From positions 571,501 to 635,500 of the forward strand of contig CAJNDT010000125.1 of assembly GCA_905221615.1 (NCBI GenBank): a DNA stretch of 64,000 nucleotides, given 5' to 3'. Source of the DNA: Symbiodinium sp. CCMP2592 (taxonomy: Eukaryota > Sar > Dinophyceae > Suessiales > Symbiodiniaceae). Of this stretch, positions 61,685-64,000 are shown piece by piece (positions within the stretch are counted from its first letter, which is position 1; each line of letters starts with the position of its first letter). The notes under the pieces were generated by a model. It searched no databases and was not told the DNA's origin. It saw only the letters and a program-made list of their open reading frames with translations. Position numbers and translations under genes: made by a program.

Positions 61685-61738
61685 AAGCCTTGTCAGGCCG
61701 AGGCAGACCACTTGGGCGTGCCCGACTGGATGATCGCG
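61685..61738 (+). CDS. Putative internal exon
   Basis: CCCAAG before, GT (GTCGGGGG) after, exactly 18 codons: KPCQAEADHLGVPDWMIA. Codons are mostly G/C-ending. C-rich tract directly upstream. Family unknown. Confidence 0.5.
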
Positions 61739-61780
61739 GTCGGGGGATCTCAGAAATCGGGGCTTCCGACCTGTGGATCC

Positions 61781-61858
61781 GAAAACCTACCGTTTTAAGG
61801 GTTCTACCTTCTAGCTAAGGGGTCATAACCTACTATTTTGTAGGGTTTGGGGATACAG
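61781..61858. repeat. Duplicated segment K2, without palC
   Basis: GAAAACCTACCGTTTTAAGG to GTTTGGGGATACAGG, paralogous to 44894-45066. It carries a palB insertion immediately downstream instead of the palC insertion. Confidence 0.6.
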
Positions 61859-61931
61859 GGAAAATGAGGGATACCTTGTTTGCCACTATTTATAGGGCAT
61901 ACTATATTAGGGACATTTTTCCGAAACTCCC
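61859..61931. mobile_element. palB element, left end eroded
   Basis: GAAAATGAGGGATACC at the left and TTTTTCCGAAACTCCC at the right. The matching K1 segment lacks it. Confidence 0.6.
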
Positions 61932-62333
61932 AAAGAAACTTGGACAGGGTTCATATAGCTCAGACTCAGGGTGCAAGATAGCGGTCAAAGATCTACAAAA
62001 AGCTTTTGGGCTAGAGGCTAGAGTATCCTATCATGAAGTGGAGCCCTGACAAATAAGTAGGAAAGTAGTTCTTCAGTTAGTCAGACCCCTACATTCATAG
62101 TAGTGGCTTCAGTGGCGCGTAGACTCAGAGGGCTTGTTCAGCGGTTTAGGCGCAGGCTTGTAAGGGTCACATTTGGTTTCAACTCCAATCTGAAAGGCAA
62201 CCCTAAACCCTAAACCTTAAACCGTTCGTAAGTCTCCACCACAAAAAATGGTGGATTTGGCATGCACTTGGTTCAAACTCCAATCCGGTGGAGGCATTTT
62301 AAGGATCTCTGTCTTACCTGCGACCAACCGTTA
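61932..62333. other. Unique stretch with short C-rich tract
   Basis: C-rich CCCTAAACCCTAAACC near 62205. No gene. Confidence 0.4.
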
Positions 62334-62423
62334 CCTTAAGCCGGAATAACCTACCTTTTTAAGGACTTATATAAGGAAATCATAATAAGGAACCCTAAAA
62401 AGGTAGGTTATTCCGGCTTAAGG
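62334..62423. mobile_element. palF element
   Basis: CCTTAAGCCGGAATAACC to GGTTATTCCGGCTTAAGG, near-perfect 90-bp palindrome; its centre is in the opposite orientation to that of 31408-31497. Confidence 0.8.
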
Positions 62424-62749
62424 TAAGAACTGATGAAAGCTCCCTCCACTGTGATGTATTTGTATAAGTCCTTAAGAATTTAGCCTATTTCGGGGTGAAG
62501 GTAGGGTCTATGGATACGATTTTTGTCACATGGTGACCCATATATAATGAGTTGATAACTCTGAGTCCGACCCCAAAAGAACCATACATGGAAATCCGTG
62601 TTGGGCCAAGTATACAGTATACATGCACCCAGCGGGGTGGAAAATGCTGCCGGAAGCCTGCATCATCAGTTTTAAGTAAGGGTAAATGATGAGCTCTGAT
62701 GCCTTCCATCCAACTCACCTAGTGCAAAGATTTTCAACACCCCCGCTCC
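62424..62749. other. Upstream region of RCC1 gene 3
   Basis: Unique DNA; no sequence shared with the upstream regions of RCC1 genes 1 and 2 was noticed. A minus frame at 62485-62718 is unsupported. Confidence 0.35.
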
Positions 62750-64000
62750 ATGTCGATTTCTGTGGACGTCGGATTGCTCAGTGGCAAAAGAGTTTCCGTG
62801 AATGCGAGCTTGGATGAAGAGGTCGGAACTTTGAAGCTACGGGCAGAGGCCGCGCTTGGAGTCCGAAGCGGGCGACTGCTGAATTCGAGTGGAAGTGTTC
62901 TGGATGTATTGACACCGATCATGACAGCGAATTTGCGGAATGGTGATTCGTTGACTCTGCACATATCCAGACTGCAAGTATGTGCTGGCCAAGGAGTTTT
63001 TGCTGCCATTCTTGGGTGCGGTACCGTCGTCACCTGGGGTCACAATTTCTTTGGCGGTGACAGCAGTGCTGTGCAGGATCAGCTCAAGAATGTGCAGCAG
63101 ATCCAGGCTACGTGCGGCGCTTGTGCTGCCCTTCTTGGTGATGGATCCGTCGTGACCTGGGGTGATGCATTTTTCGGTGGTGACAGTAGAGCTGTGCAGC
63201 ATCGGCTGAAGAACGTGCAGCACATCCAAGCTTCACAACTGGCTTTCGCTGCCATTCTCGGCGATGGATCGGTCGTGACCTGGGGTCATGCTGATTACGA
63301 TGGCTACAGTTGTTCTGTGCAGGGTGTGCAACAGATTCATGCCTCCAGAAATGCTTTCGCTGCCATTCTTAGTAGCGGATCAGTCGCGACCTGGGGTGAT
63401 GCTGAGGTCGGTGGTGACAACAGTGCTGTGCAAGATCAGCTGACGAATGTGCAGCATATCCAAGCTACTGAATGTGCTTTTGCTGCCATTCTTGACGACG
63501 GATCGGTCGTCACTTGGGGGGATGCTGTCTGCGGTGGTGACAGTAGTGCAGTGCAGGATCAGCTGAAGAGTGTGCAACAGATCCAAGCCACTCAGCATGC
63601 TTTTGCTGCCATTCTTTGCGAAGGATCTGTCGTGACCTGGGGTCATGCTGGCTTTGGTGGTGACAGTCGCGCTGTGCAGGATCAGCTGACGAGTGTGCAG
63701 CAGATCCAAGCAAATGGAAGTGCTTTTGCAGCCATTCGTCACGATCGATCGGTCGTCACTTGGGGGCATGCTGACAATGGCGGTGATTGCGGTACTGTGC
63801 AGATTCATCTGAAGAATGTGCGGCATATCCAAGCAGCTGATTGTGCCTTCGCCGCAGTTCTTGCCGATGAATCGGTTGTGACCTGGGGTCGTGTTGATCG
63901 CGGTGGTGACAGTGGAGCTGTGCAGCATCTGCTGAAGAACGTGCAGCACATCCAAGCTTCACGACTGGCTTTCGCTGCCATTCTCGGCGATGGATCGGTC
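62750..64000 (+). CDS. Ubiquitin-like + RCC1/BLIP-II-like repeat protein 3 (partial)
   Basis: Open from ATG 62750 (MSISVDVGLLSGKRVSVNAS) to the window end, 417 codons without a stop. The ubiquitin-like domain is followed by eight full repeats and the start of a ninth (FAAILGDGSV). Repeat 3 lacks four residues (SVQGVQQ in place of AVQDQLKNVQQ), which keeps the frame but shortens the blade. Repeat 7 is diverged (AIRHDRSVVTWG). The segment 63206-63277 recurs almost unchanged at 63932-64000, a sign of recent internal exchange. The 3' end lies outside the window. Confidence 0.87.
   Translation, partial: MSISVDVGLLSGKRVSVNASLDEEVGTLKLRAEAALGVRSGRLLNSSGSVLDVLTPIMTANLRNGDSLTLHISRLQVCAGQGVFAAILGCGTVVTWGHNFFGGDSSAVQDQLKNVQQIQATCGACAALLGDGSVVTWGDAFFGGDSRAVQHRLKNVQHIQASQLAFAAILGDGSVVTWGHADYDGYSCSVQGVQQIHASRNAFAAILSSGSVATWGDAEVGGDNSAVQDQLTNVQHIQATECAFAAILDDGSVVTWGDAVCGGDSSAVQDQLKSVQQIQATQHAFAAILCEGSVVTWGHAGFGGDSRAVQDQLTSVQQIQANGSAFAAIRHDRSVVTWGHADNGGDCGTVQIHLKNVRHIQAADCAFAAVLADESVVTWGRVDRGGDSGAVQHLLKNVQHIQASRLAFAAILGDGSV

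Noticed and set aside
1..64000. Dinoflagellate spliced-leader relics, rRNA, tRNA or snRNA genes
   Set aside because: I looked for the spliced-leader core and for typical tRNA and rRNA motifs by eye and saw none; a computed search could still find diverged ones.

Overview
The window looks like nuclear DNA of a dinoflagellate, most likely from the Symbiodinium/Polarella side (Suessiales). Three signs point there: intronless genes made of a 41-residue RCC1/BLIP-II-type repeat behind a ubiquitin-like domain, a protein type I know from these genomes; a single direction of coding (every coding signal I trust is on the + strand); and a background full of degenerate plant-type telomere-like sequence (TTTAGGG / CCCTAAA). 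No bacterial, organellar, rRNA or tRNA genes were seen. The species assignment is inference.

Firm genes. Three Ubl + RCC1-like genes lie in the same orientation at 18580-20160, 51633-53153 and 62750 to the window end (cut by the edge). One NYN-domain (PIN-like nuclease fold) gene lies at about 35717-37310 and probably has a 76-bp intron. Between them are about 30 short exon-like islands (40-200 bp, + strand, open frame, usually AG before and GT or GC after). They look like exons of large, intron-rich genes whose products cannot be named from single exons.

Between the exons. The non-coding DNA has a clear architecture. Many exon islands are preceded by CCCTAAA-type tracts and followed by TTTAGGG-type tracts, so an intron tends to begin G-rich and end C-rich. 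Scattered through it are several dozen 80-200 bp palindromic, MITE-like elements in at least a dozen families (here called palA to palR). Some have clean target-site duplications (8 bp for palG, 3 bp for palA, 4 bp for several palB), some are nested, and two have long flanking direct repeats (14 and 23 bp). No transposase was found.

Layout: 1-4.7 kb repeat-rich with exon islands; 4.7-8.6 kb a block without telomere-like tracts; 8.6-18.5 kb exon islands; 18.6-20.2 kb RCC1 gene 1; 20.2-25 kb palindromes, AT-rich DNA and a 241-bp tandem palindrome; 25.1-26.8 kb a large GT-rich and CTG microsatellite; 27-35.2 kb exon islands and many palindromes; 35.7-37.3 kb NYN gene; 37.6-51.3 kb exon islands and palindromes; 51.6-53.2 kb RCC1 gene 2; 54-61.8 kb exon islands; 62.75 kb onward RCC1 gene 3. 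All exon calls are visual readings of frame and splice signals without transcript support.
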